Part shown: positions 1 through 6,204 of the stretch, one piece after another | Position numbering within the stretch: the stretch's first letter is position 1 | Layout of the letters: each line of letters opens with the position of its first letter | Source of the DNA: Rhodospirillales bacterium | GTDB taxonomy: Bacteria; Pseudomonadota; Alphaproteobacteria; Rhodospirillales; Casp-alpha2 | NCBI GenBank assembly: GCA_016187325.1 | Contig: JACPJY010000072.1 | Coordinates: 1 to 11,824, forward strand | DNA length: 11,824 nucleotides | Direction of reading: 5' to 3' | Made by a program: the position numbers and the translations under genes | The notes under the pieces: generated by a model | Database searches by the model: none | Seen by the model: only the letters and a program-made list of their open reading frames with translations | Told to the model about the DNA's origin: nothing

Positions 1-1
1 C

Positions 2-322
2 GCCAAGTTCGCCTCCGAAAAGCGGATGTTCGGCGGCATCACGTTCATGGTCAACGGCAACATGCTGTGCTGCGTCTCGAAGCGGGGATTGATGGCGCGT
101 GTCGGCGCCGTCGTAGAGCCCGAGGCGCTGGCCCGGCCGTTCGCGAGCCCTTGCCTTGGCAGCGGCCGCCGGATGGCCGGGTTCATCATCGTCGCGCCGT
201 CGGGAGTCGCCGACGCCGACGGACTCAACTATTGGCTGGCCCTGGCGCGGACCTACGTCGAAGCCTTGCCCCCGAAACGCAAGCGGGCAAAAAAGGTGGC
301 GGCGAAAAAACGCCGCCACTGA
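2..322 (+). CDS. TfoX/Sxy N-terminal-domain protein, 3' part only
   Basis: The reading frame is open to the left edge, so the true start lies outside the window; 106 codons are visible. The run EKRMFGGITFMVNGNMLCCV (visible residues 6-25) is the hallmark of the TfoX N-terminal domain. It is followed by the usual MARVG strand, the GRRMAGFIIV strand and a C-terminal helix ending at LPPK. Stand-alone proteins of this domain are common in alphaproteobacteria, and their role is not established. They are related to one half of the competence regulator Sxy, but competence should not be inferred. After the domain comes a lysine/arginine-rich tail (residues 91-106). Its DNA also forms the hairpin and A-tract of the opposing gene's terminator, which may explain the odd composition. 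The gene converges on the methyltransferase with an 18-bp gap between stop codons. Confidence 0.88.
   Translation, partial: AKFASEKRMFGGITFMVNGNMLCCVSKRGLMARVGAVVEPEALARPFASPCLGSGRRMAGFIIVAPSGVADADGLNYWLALARTYVEALPPKRKRAKKVAAKKRRH
289..319 (-). terminator. Intrinsic terminator of the rRNA methyltransferase gene, inside the tfoX-like ORF
   Basis: On the minus strand, 21 bases beyond the methyltransferase stop, GTGGCGGCG (319-311) pairs perfectly with CGCCGCCAC (304-296). This is a 9-bp GC-rich stem with a six-T loop. Two C residues then lead into six T residues (294-289). This is a textbook Rho-independent terminator for leftward transcription. On the plus strand the hairpin is not followed by a T run, so it should act in one direction only. 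The whole element lies within the last codons of the tfoX-like gene. Confidence 0.85.
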
Positions 323-340
323 GCCGTCACGAGCCGTTGC

Positions 341-1537
341 CTAGTCGAGCTGTAGCAACGATGCCTTCAAATAGGCCGTCTCTGGCACCGCCGGATGAAT
401 GGGGTGGTCCCGGGCGGCGCCGCTGGCGAGCAGCACGCGGCCCGTGCGATCGGCGTCAGCGAGGCCGCGCGCCAGTTGCGCGTCGAAGGTGGTGCGCTCC
501 AGGTTGTGCGAGCACGACGCCATGAACAGCAGGCCGCCGTCGGCGACTAGCGCTGCGGCCAGGCGGATCAGCTTGCGGTAGCCGCGCGTCCCCGCCGCCA
601 GGTCTTTCCGCGATTTCACGAACGCCGGCGGGTCGGCGACGACGACGTCGAAGCGCTCGAGCGCCTGGGCCAGGCGCTCGAGCTCGGCGAACGACTCGGC
701 CTTCGCGAAGCGGCATGTATTCGTGACGCCGTTGAGCCGCGCCGCGAGTTGCGCCAGTTCCAGCGCCGGCCCCGAGCTGTCGACGGCGATGACTTCCCGC
801 GCGCCGGCACGCGCGCAGGCGATCGCGAACCCGCCGGTATGAGCGTAGACGTCAAGGACGCGGACGCCCGACGCGAACTTAGCGACGCGGGCGCGGTTGT
901 CGCGCTGGTCGTAGAACCAGCCGGTCTTCTGCCCGGCGACCAGATCGGCGAGATAGCGGGCGCCGTTCTCCTCGAGCTCGATCGGGCCGTCGACGGCACC
1001 CTTGGCGATCCGCACCTCCTCGGCCAGCCCTTCCAGCCGGCGCACGCCGGGGTCGTTGCGCAGCACCACCACGGACGGGGCGAGCACGGCGTCGAGCGCC
1101 GGCAGCAGCACTGGCAGCAGGCGATCCATGCCGGCGGTGTTGACCTGTACCACCAACCGTCCGCCGTATCGGTCGACGACCAGACCGGGAAGGCCGTCGG
1201 CCTCGGCGTGGATCAGCCGGTAGTGCCCGCCGGGATAGAGCCGCTCGCGCAGCTTCAAGGCGGCGCCGAGCTTGCGTTCGAAAAACGCGGTGTCGATAGC
1301 GGCCCCCGGATCGCGGTCGAGGATGCGGGCGGCAATCAGCGGGCGCGGGTTGAACATGGCGAGGCCGAGCGCGGCGCCGTTCGCCGCCTCGAGCCTGACC
1401 AGAGTGCCGGGCTCCAGCTTCTTCGCCGCCGCGTCCATGACGATCTCGTTCGAATAGACCCACGGATGGCCACCGCGGACGCGCTTGTGGCGGCCGGCGA
1501 GTAGGCGGACGATGGGTCTGGTGTCGGGGGCGGTCAT
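341..1537 (-). CDS. Class I SAM-dependent rRNA methyltransferase, RlmI-like (PUA + methyltransferase)
   Basis: A 398-aa protein, the usual length for the RlmI/YccW family of 23S rRNA cytosine-C5 methyltransferases. Residues 8-75 form the PUA RNA-binding domain (HPWVYSNEI at 24-32). The linking domain has the diagnostic IHAEADGLPGLVVDRYGG (109-126). The Rossmann methyltransferase part has KTGWFYDQRDNR (204-215), the SAM motif LDVYAHTGGFA (228-238), ADPPAF (301-306) and MASCSHN (339-345), whose Cys342 corresponds to the family's catalytic cysteine. The frame stays open upstream to 1741, but residues before the ATG at 1537 do not resemble the family, so I chose that start; the Shine-Dalgarno sequence is weak. 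The exact target base is inferred only; in E. coli RlmI it is m5C1962. Single-gene unit, divergent from the glcG-like gene and ending at the terminator at 289-319. Confidence 0.92.
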   Translation of the reverse strand: MTAPDTRPIVRLLAGRHKRVRGGHPWVYSNEIVMDAAAKKLEPGTLVRLEAANGAALGLAMFNPRPLIAARILDRDPGAAIDTAFFERKLGAALKLRERLYPGGHYRLIHAEADGLPGLVVDRYGGRLVVQVNTAGMDRLLPVLLPALDAVLAPSVVVLRNDPGVRRLEGLAEEVRIAKGAVDGPIELEENGARYLADLVAGQKTGWFYDQRDNRARVAKFASGVRVLDVYAHTGGFAIACARAGAREVIAVDSSGPALELAQLAARLNGVTNTCRFAKAESFAELERLAQALERFDVVVADPPAFVKSRKDLAAGTRGYRKLIRLAAALVADGGLLFMASCSHNLERTTFDAQLARGLADADRTGRVLLASGAARDHPIHPAVPETAYLKASLLQLD

Positions 1538-1688
1538 GGCGCGGTCTCGCGGCTTTAAGATGTCTCGGGCGACGGCGATGATGCACCGGGGCGGGCGCCT
1601 TGGCCAGCGGCGGCGCATCCCCTTCCCGCCGCCGCCGGTTGCTTGTATGGTTTGCGCCCCGACCAACCAGTCCTTAGGGATTCCCGCC
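1538..1688. promoter_or_regulatory. Divergent intergenic region between the methyltransferase and glcG-like genes
   Basis: These 151 bases separate two divergent start codons and so must hold both promoters, unless transcripts start elsewhere. A weak -10-like TATGGT lies at 1646-1651 for the rightward gene, about 38 bases before its ATG. An AGGGA ribosome-binding site lies just upstream of 1689. I see no convincing -35 box, palindrome or riboswitch. Confidence 0.4.
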
Positions 1689-2120
1689 ATGAGCAAGCTG
1701 ACGTTGGACCAGGCGCGCCGCATCATCGACGGCGCCTTCAAGAAGGCGAAGGAGGCGGGCCTGATGCCGCTGACGGTCGTGGTGCTCGACGCCGGCGGTC
1801 ACCCGGTGGCGATGATGCGCCAGGACGGCAGTGGCATCCTCAGGGCCGAGATCGCCGGCGGCAAGGCCTACGGCGCGCTCGGCTTCGGCGTCGGGTCGCG
1901 CGAGCTCAGGGAGAAGAACCCGCAGTTCCTGGCCGCCGTCGCCGCCGCCTCCGGCGGCCGCATGGTGCCGGCGCCGGGCGGCGTGCTGGTGCGCGATGCG
2001 AAATCGGGCGACGTCATCGGCGCCGTCGGCATCTCCGGCGACACCGGCGACAACGACGAGGCGTGCGCCGTCGCCGGCATCGCCGTGGCCGGACTGAAGG
2101 CCGACACCGGCGGCAAATGA
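1689..2120 (+). CDS. GlcG/HbpS-like protein (DUF336 family)
   Basis: A 143-aa cytosolic protein; no signal peptide is visible. The whole length matches the GlcG/HbpS fold: an N-terminal helix LTLDQARRIIDGAFKKA (4-20), a strand LTVVVLDAGGHPVAMMRQDG, the AGGKAYGAL segment, PAPGGVLVRD and the C-terminal GAVGISGDTGDNDEACAVAG. The HbpS member from Streptomyces binds haem, and other members lie next to glycolate or diol catabolic genes. For most, the ligand and function are unknown, and nothing here identifies a substrate. The start at 1689 is preceded by AGGGA and begins exactly where homology begins; upstream in-frame codons are not protein-like. The stop overlaps the next start as ATGA, so the downstream small protein is probably made from the same mRNA. 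Confidence 0.88.
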   Translation: MSKLTLDQARRIIDGAFKKAKEAGLMPLTVVVLDAGGHPVAMMRQDGSGILRAEIAGGKAYGALGFGVGSRELREKNPQFLAAVAAASGGRMVPAPGGVLVRDAKSGDVIGAVGISGDTGDNDEACAVAGIAVAGLKADTGGK

Positions 2121-2356
2121 GCCGCAAGGTCAGGGTCATACGCTCCATCGAAAATTCGTCGGGCGACCGTTGCGTCGATCTGTTCGAGCGCTCCGACGGC
2201 CGCTTCGGCTTCGAGGAATGCCGCCGCGACGTCGAGGACCCGCGGGGTTGGTTCCCGATCGGTACGTTCGGCGACGACGCCTTCGAGACTGCCGACGCCG
2301 CGCTGGAGGCGGCCAAGCGCGCGGTCCCCTGGCTCCGCCAGCCGACGGAGAAATAG
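2117..2356 (+). CDS. Small conserved-looking hypothetical protein (79 aa)
   Basis: The ATG at 2117 overlaps the TGA of the glcG-like gene (ATGA), a classic arrangement for coupled translation, so the gene is likely real although short. The protein is soluble, charged and has no signal peptide. Its central part (DRCVDLFERSDGRFGFEECR at 17-36, then RDVEDPRGWFPIG) looks like a compact beta-sheet. A helix rich in alanine (TADAALEAAKRAVPWL) follows. I do not recognise a named domain. The pattern of a GW-containing sheet followed by one helix resembles small uncharacterised proteins found widely in Rhizobiales and Rhodospirillales. It ends 18 bases before the stop of the convergent dioxygenase gene. 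Function unknown. Confidence 0.75.
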   Translation: MSRKVRVIRSIENSSGDRCVDLFERSDGRFGFEECRRDVEDPRGWFPIGTFGDDAFETADAALEAAKRAVPWLRQPTEK

Positions 2357-2374
2357 GCAGTGGCAACCCCGTGC

Positions 2375-3208
2375 TTACCGCGGCCGGTCGCCGGCGAGCG
2401 TGATGCGGTGCATGCGCCGCCGGTAACCATGATAGTCGTTGATCGGGTTGTGCTGGGCGGCGCGGTTGTCCCAGAAGGCGAGCGAGCCGACCTGCCAGCG
2501 GAAGCGGCAGGTGAACTCAGGTTTCGTCTGGTGGCCGTACAGAAAGGCGAGCAGGCTGGCGCTCTCGTCGGCGGTCATGCCCTCGATACGCACCGTGTGG
2601 GCGCGGTTGACATAAAGCGCCTTCCTGCCGGTTTCCGGATGGGTGCGCACCACTGGGTGCGCCGCCTCGAACACCTGGCCCTTGGCCTTGCCCGGGTTGG
2701 AGGCGATGCGGTCCTCGCGGGTACGGGTGACGTCGGCCATGTCGGAGCTGTTGACCGCCCTCAGGCCGGAGAGCAGCTTCTTCATACCGTCGGAGAGCGC
2801 ATCGAAGGCCGCGTACATATTTGCGAACAACGTGTCGCCGCCGACCGGCGGCACCTCGAGGGCGAGCAGCATCGAGGCCATCGGCGGCTCGTCCAGGTAC
2901 GTGGTGTCGGAATGCCAGACGCCGCCGAAGTTGACGCGCTCGTGCTCGAGCTTCTTGACCTCGATCACCTCGGGCTCGCCGGGCAGGCCGTCGACGAACG
3001 GGTAACGCGCCAGCTTGCCGAACCGTCGCCCGAAGGCGGCGAGCTCGGCCGGCGTAAGAGTCTGGTCTCGGAAAAACACCACCAAGTGGTCGAGTAGCGC
3101 CCGGTGGACGAAAGCGACGCCGTCGTCGTCGAGGTCGCGGGCGAGATCGAGCCCGTGGATCTCGGCGCCGAGCGCGCCGGCGATTCGTTCGACCGTCGGT
3201 TTTGCCAT
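2375..3208 (-). CDS. TauD/TfdA-family Fe(II)/2-oxoglutarate dioxygenase
   Basis: A 277-aa cytosolic enzyme, close to E. coli TauD in size. The iron triad is complete: H99 and D101 in FGGVWHSDTTYLDEPP, and H253 in WDNRAAQHNPINDY. Arg264 or Arg268 in YRRRMHRITL is placed to bind the 2-oxoglutarate carboxylate. Family members hydroxylate a substrate next to a leaving group, such as taurine (releasing sulfite) or 2,4-D and other aryloxy acids; here the substrate cannot be read from the sequence. No sulfonate ABC transporter or sulfur gene lies nearby, so calling it taurine dioxygenase would be over-reading. The frame extends to 3379, but the extra 57 residues are Pro/Arg-rich and unlike the family, so I start at MAKPTVERI. 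It converges on the 79-aa gene and diverges from the DUF2062 gene. Confidence 0.92.
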   Translation of the reverse strand: MAKPTVERIAGALGAEIHGLDLARDLDDDGVAFVHRALLDHLVVFFRDQTLTPAELAAFGRRFGKLARYPFVDGLPGEPEVIEVKKLEHERVNFGGVWHSDTTYLDEPPMASMLLALEVPPVGGDTLFANMYAAFDALSDGMKKLLSGLRAVNSSDMADVTRTREDRIASNPGKAKGQVFEAAHPVVRTHPETGRKALYVNRAHTVRIEGMTADESASLLAFLYGHQTKPEFTCRFRWQVGSLAFWDNRAAQHNPINDYHGYRRRMHRITLAGDRPR

Positions 3209-3539
3209 CGGGTGCGATCCGGCCGTTGCCTGGGTTACGGCCGTCAGGCTTAGCCCACGCCGCCGTCTACAATCAAGGGGGCCCGGGCCGGCCGTCAACG
3301 GGCCGGCCGACAGCGCGGGCGGCAGGGGCTCCCGGGCCGGACGGATCGGCCGAAATGCTAGCTGCGGCGGCCGTGACATGGGATCATGCGCCTTGGCGGA
3401 GCCGCCTTGCGTCGTCGTTCCCGGGGCCGCAGATTAACCTCGCGGAACCGCATACACACGATACTCGCCGGTTCGGGCCATGGCCGCTCGATGCCGGGAA
3501 AAACCAAGGCGGATCGATGACCGGAAAGACAGTGGCGAA
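3209..3539. other. 331-bp divergent spacer between the dioxygenase and DUF2062 genes
   Basis: No convincing gene is present apart from a possible 8-codon leader at 3517-3543. The left half contains GC-rich repeats (3284-3309) and a further CCCGGGCCGG at 3331-3340 matching 3282-3291. The right half is less GC-rich around 3430-3466 (AGATTAACC, then CATACACACGATACT), which is where I would expect the rightward promoter, but no -35/-10 pair has proper spacing. For the leftward gene a loose TTGATT/TAAGCC pair (minus strand, about 3275 to 3245) is only suggestive. Confidence 0.45.
3284..3309. repeat. Tandem 11-bp GC repeat with self-complementary cores
   Basis: CGGGCCGGCCG occurs at 3284-3294 and again at 3299-3309, separated by TCAA. 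Each copy contains the 8-bp palindrome GGCCGGCC (3286-3293 and 3301-3308). The two cores can therefore pair as an 8-bp stem with a 7-base loop, or each can act as its own palindromic site. No T run follows on either strand, so it does not look like an intrinsic terminator. Confidence 0.7.
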
Positions 3540-3543
3540 ATGA
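3517..3543 (+). CDS. Possible 8-codon leader peptide before the DUF2062 gene
   Basis: ATG at 3517 opens a minicistron reading MTGKTVAK, whose TGA overlaps the ATG of the DUF2062 gene as ATGA (3540-3543). A plausible ribosome-binding site, AAGGCGG, lies just upstream at about 3506-3512, and it is better spaced for this ATG than anything in front of 3540. This would couple translation of the membrane protein to the minicistron. It may equally be chance, since a nine-codon open frame is unremarkable. Confidence 0.3.
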   Translation: MTGKTVAK

Positions 3544-4181
3544 CGACGGGCAGCACGCACCGGAAAAAGAGAAGCCGGCGGAAACGCGGCGTCTGGAACG
3601 GGCTTGCCCGCCTGACCCGCTTCAGGCTGGTGATCCCCATCCTGCGCAGCAAGCATCCACCCGAATACACAGCGCGCGGGGTGCTGGTCGGGATGGCCTG
3701 GGCGTTGACGCCGCTGGTCGGCATCCAGATGTATCTCGTATTCATGACCTGGCTGATCACCCGCAAGCTGTTCAACTGGGATTTCAGCCTGATCGTCGGA
3801 CTGGCATGGACCTGGACCACCAACGTCTTCACCATGCTGCCCACCTATTACGTCTTCTACCTCACCGGTCAGGTGCTGCTCGGCAACTGGAATGACATAT
3901 CGGGCTACAACAGCTTCGTCGAAACCTACCTCAGGACCTTCGAGGACGGCCTGTCGACCTGGGAAACGGTGCAGACGTACGCGGTGATGATCGTCAAGGA
4001 CTGGGGCGTGGCGATGGCGGTCGGATCGTTGCCGTGGGCGGCAATAGGCGGCTGGCTCGGGTACCGCTTCGGCCTGATGTACGCGCTGCGCCGCGCCGCG
4101 CGCCTGCAACAAAAGCGCCGTCACCATCGGCACGCCTCGCCGACGGTACCGCACCTGCACTCGCAACGCGCCGGCAATTAA
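3540..4181 (+). CDS. DUF2062 family inner-membrane protein
   Basis: A 213-aa protein with a very basic N-terminus (THRKKRSRRKRG), then ILRSKHPPEYTARGVLVGMA (35-54), the typical DUF2062 entry motif. Three hydrophobic blocks follow at about 46-75, 84-112 and 148-180, and then a basic His/Arg-rich cytosolic tail. The central TWTTNVFTMLPTYYVFYLTG matches the family's pattern of a conserved Asn plus Pro between membrane segments. DUF2062 proteins are widespread and functionally uncharacterised; some are fused to glycosyltransferases. An in-frame ATG at 3480 would add 20 residues with no ribosome-binding site. I prefer 3540, which begins closer to the domain and overlaps the possible leader. The convergent DUF2141 gene stops at 4201, 19 bases away. 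Confidence 0.83.
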   Translation: MTTGSTHRKKRSRRKRGVWNGLARLTRFRLVIPILRSKHPPEYTARGVLVGMAWALTPLVGIQMYLVFMTWLITRKLFNWDFSLIVGLAWTWTTNVFTMLPTYYVFYLTGQVLLGNWNDISGYNSFVETYLRTFEDGLSTWETVQTYAVMIVKDWGVAMAVGSLPWAAIGGWLGYRFGLMYALRRAARLQQKRRHHRHASPTVPHLHSQRAGN

Positions 4182-4200
4182 GGCCACGCGACCGCAGCGA

Positions 4201-4668
4201 TTAGCGCTTCATGCGGACGGCGATGATGGCGACGTCGCCGGAAATCGTGAACGCCGACTCCTGGAAATCAGGCGCGCTCAGGATCACCACCGGGTCGTTG
4301 CTGAAGCCATAGTCCTCCAGCGGCAGGCCGAGGAATCCTTGGTCGAACTTGCGGTTGCCGTTTTCGTCGTGAAAGGCGGCGACGGCGTAGGCACCTGGCG
4401 TAAGGCCGGCAAACGTCACGTCGAGCGTCGGCGCTTGCGCCTTCACCACCTGCTCCCGCAACATGCCCGTGCTCTTCGGGAACGTCTCCGGCCGATCGTA
4501 GACGGAGACGTGCACGTTGCCGGCATCCGAGTCCAATCCGGTGATGGTGACGAGGAGGTCGGTGGCGAGCGCCGCGGCCGGCGCCGACAGCGCCGCAACG
4601 GCTAGCGCGGCGGCGAGGCGGCGGCGCGCTAGTCGCCGGCGCAACGGCTTGCGGTTCAGTCCGGTCAT
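4201..4668 (-). CDS. Exported DUF2141 domain protein
   Basis: A 155-aa protein. Residues 1-36 form a signal peptide with an unusually long Arg-rich n-region (NRKPLRRRLARRR), then a hydrophobic Ala/Leu core and a probable cleavage site after ALA (34-36, before TDLLV). The mature domain shows the DUF2141 signature: VHVSVYDRPETFP (52-64), LTPGAYAVAAFHDENGNRKF (89-108), then LGLPLEDYGFSND. The DENGN segment resembles a metal-binding loop, and the fold is probably an immunoglobulin-like beta sandwich; both are family-level inferences. The two adjacent arginine clusters are not a clear Tat RRxFLK motif. It lies 47 bases downstream of the 3-TM gene on the same strand, so the two probably share a transcript. 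Function unknown. Confidence 0.87.
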   Translation of the reverse strand: MTGLNRKPLRRRLARRRLAAALAVAALSAPAAALATDLLVTITGLDSDAGNVHVSVYDRPETFPKSTGMLREQVVKAQAPTLDVTFAGLTPGAYAVAAFHDENGNRKFDQGFLGLPLEDYGFSNDPVVILSAPDFQESAFTISGDVAIIAVRMKR

Positions 4669-4715
4669 CGCCGGTTTCTTAGTGGCTGCGCGCGCCGCCG
4701 GCAAGGCCGCGGCGG

Positions 4716-5036
4716 TTACAGCGCGGTCGCCAGCACAGTCCACACGACGATGGCAAGCCGCGCCAGCCCGGCCCATGGCGGCGGGCCTAGCCAGCGCCCG
4801 GCGCTCCGCCAGACGCCGAGGGCGACCAGCAGGTTGTAGGGCAACGGCAGCAGGAATAGGACGACCGCCAGCCACGGCGCGCCGCCAGCCGCCAGCACGG
4901 CGAACGCGGCGAACGAGGCGAAGCCGTTGACGAACAGTCCGTAGACGATGCCGTAGCGCCAGAACGCCAGCGGCAGCGGCACCTCTCCCGCCGCCAGCGC
5001 CGGCGCCCATGCCACGATGCCGCCAAAGACCTTCAT
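4716..5036 (-). CDS. Small three-helix membrane protein of unknown function
   Basis: A 106-aa, strongly hydrophobic protein with membrane segments at about 28-50, 53-75 and 90-106. Between them are recognisable loops: PLAFWRYGIVYG at the start, LLPLPYNLLVALGVWRSAGR in the middle, and GPPPWAGLAR before the last helix. The combination of a PLPYN turn, VWRSA and GPPxWA resembles short uncharacterised membrane proteins of other alphaproteobacteria, but I cannot name a domain. A GGGAGGG ribosome-binding candidate lies 14 bases upstream of the ATG, a little far. The gene precedes the DUF2141 gene and diverges from the ModA-like gene. The larger frame that extends leftward past 6000 on this strand is an antisense artefact and was not used. 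Confidence 0.72.
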   Translation of the reverse strand: MKVFGGIVAWAPALAAGEVPLPLAFWRYGIVYGLFVNGFASFAAFAVLAAGGAPWLAVVLFLLPLPYNLLVALGVWRSAGRWLGPPPWAGLARLAIVVWTVLATAL

Positions 5037-5195
5037 CCGCCGATTGTCGTCCCTCCCGGCCGGCCGTGGAAGAGGGCTTGGCGGACGGCGCCGGCGGCAC
5101 CGTCCGGTAGGCGCTGGCCCGGGTCGGCCGAGATTCCTATCGTCGGAACCGCGAATTCGGCTTAGGCTCCCGCACTTTTTCCATGGGAGGCTCCA
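5037..5195. promoter_or_regulatory. Divergent spacer before the ModA-like gene
   Basis: These 159 bases lie between two divergent starts and should hold both promoters. The rightward gene has an excellent GGGAGG ribosome-binding site at 5185-5190, five bases before its ATG. I see no clear -35/-10 pair. No molybdate-responsive (ModE-like) palindrome is apparent. Confidence 0.4.
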
Positions 5196-5966
5196 ATGTC
5201 GATCAGGTCGTTCCGTTTCGTCGCCGCGTTGGCAGCGGCAATGGTCGCCACCAGCGTCGCCGCGGCGGCCGAGATTAAGGTGCTGAGCGCAGGCGCTTAC
5301 CGCCAAGTGCTGGGTGCGATGGCGCCCGACTTCGAGAAGCGCACCGGACACAAGCTGCTCATCGACCGCGGCACCGTCGGCCAATTGGTGAAGCGGATCG
5401 AGGACGGCGAGGCGTTCGATTTCGTCATCGTCACGCCGGCCGCGATCGAGAAGCTGACCCAGACCGGCAAGGTCGCCACCGGTACGCTGACTCCCTTGGC
5501 CAGCGTCGGCGTTGGAGTGATGGTCAAGCAAGGCGCGCCGAAACCCGACGTGTCGACGGTGGACGCCTTCAAGAAGGCCTTGCTCGCCGCCAAGACGGTC
5601 GCCTACATCGATCCGGCGAGCGGCGGCTCGAGCGGCATCTACACCGCGAAGCTGCTGGCGAGCCTCGGCATCGCCGACGCCATCAAGCCGAAGGAGCGGC
5701 TGAAGAAGGGCGGCCACGTCGCCGACCTGGTGGTCAGCGGTGAGGCGGAGATCGGTATCCAGCAGATCAGCGAGATCGTGCCGGTAAAGGGCGTCACCTT
5801 CGTCGGCCCGCTGCCGAAGGAGATCCAGAACATCACCGTGTATGCCGCCGGCATTGCCGCCAAGGCGCGGAACCCGGACGCCGTCAAGGCGCTGCTGGCG
5901 ACGCTGACTGGGTCGGCGGCAGACCAGGTGTTGAAATTCAAGGGCATGGAGAAACCCGGCAGCTGA
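5196..5966 (+). CDS. ModA-like periplasmic substrate-binding protein
   Basis: A 256-aa protein with a clean signal peptide (residues 1-25, cleavage around SVAAAA before EIKVLSAG). The mature part follows the type-2 periplasmic binding fold of the molybdate-binding (ModA) group: AMAPDFEKRTGHKL (41-54), RGTVGQLVKRIEDGEAFDFV (58-77), VAYIDPASGGSSGIY (135-149) and GEAEIGIQQISEIVPVKGV (182-200), ending with PDAVKALLATLTG. The ligand is uncertain. Solitary ModA-like proteins are frequent in alphaproteobacteria, and many are not shown to bind molybdate. The first binding loop here reads SAGAYRQV rather than a Ser-rich ModA loop. No permease or ATPase gene is next to it, so it is either an orphan receptor or serves a transporter encoded elsewhere. 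Monocistronic, with a strong ribosome-binding site. Confidence 0.85.
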   Translation: MSIRSFRFVAALAAAMVATSVAAAAEIKVLSAGAYRQVLGAMAPDFEKRTGHKLLIDRGTVGQLVKRIEDGEAFDFVIVTPAAIEKLTQTGKVATGTLTPLASVGVGVMVKQGAPKPDVSTVDAFKKALLAAKTVAYIDPASGGSSGIYTAKLLASLGIADAIKPKERLKKGGHVADLVVSGEAEIGIQQISEIVPVKGVTFVGPLPKEIQNITVYAAGIAAKARNPDAVKALLATLTGSAADQVLKFKGMEKPGS

Positions 5967-6204
5967 CCGTCGCCGGAAACCTCCCCCGTCCTGACCGTCG
6001 CGGCCCGTCGCGGCACCCGTGCCCGCGGCGCACCGCGATTTCTTTGCCCCGCATTGCCATAAAACCGGCGCAATTGGCGGCGTTGTCATGGACCATCGCT
6101 GCGGGTGCCAATCGAGCCTTCTGGCGTGTCCGGCTGCATTGTATAATTTGAAACCCGCCGTATGGCCGGATCGCCGGGGTTCGCGCACAACAATCGTGGG
6201 ATCA
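5967..6204 (+). other. 238-bp spacer with short direct repeats
   Basis: I see no convincing gene. CTGACCGTCGC occurs at 5963-5973 and 5991-6001. CCGTCGCGGC is tandemly duplicated at 5995-6004 and 6005-6014. A weak bulged stem around 6010-6028 is followed some ten bases later by TTTCTTT, which could be a poor terminator for the ModA-like gene. The right half is more AT-rich and carries the promoter candidate at 6119-6147. Confidence 0.5.
6119..6147 (+). promoter_or_regulatory. Candidate promoter for the lipoprotein/two-component operon
   Basis: A perfect TATAAT (6142-6147) sits in a locally AT-rich patch, unusual in this GC-rich DNA. The hexamer 17 bases upstream (6119-6124, TTCTGG) matches TTGACA poorly, so a regulator may be needed. 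Predicted transcription would begin near 6154, giving an mRNA leader of about 50 bases before the ATG at 6205. Confidence 0.4.

Noticed and set aside
749..1504. A 251-codon + strand frame opposite the methyltransferase
   Set aside because: Antisense shadow of a gene with full family motifs; typical of high-GC DNA.
1538..1741. 68-codon N-terminal extension of the methyltransferase
   Set aside because: The extra residues precede the PUA domain, are not family-like, and would overlap the start of the glcG-like gene.
2360..3097. A 245-codon + strand frame opposite the dioxygenase
   Set aside because: Antisense to a gene with an intact iron-binding triad, and with no recognisable domain of its own.
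3209..3379. 57-codon N-terminal extension of the dioxygenase
   Set aside because: Pro/Arg-rich and outside the TauD fold; the shorter form aligns in length with family members.
3384..4187. A 267-codon minus-strand frame opposite the DUF2062 gene
   Set aside because: Antisense; Gln/His/Arg-rich with no domain, while the + strand shows clear membrane segments.
5995..6014. Tandem CCGTCGCGGC as the start of a repeat array or CRISPR
   Set aside because: Only two short copies with no spacers or further units; most likely a small duplication.
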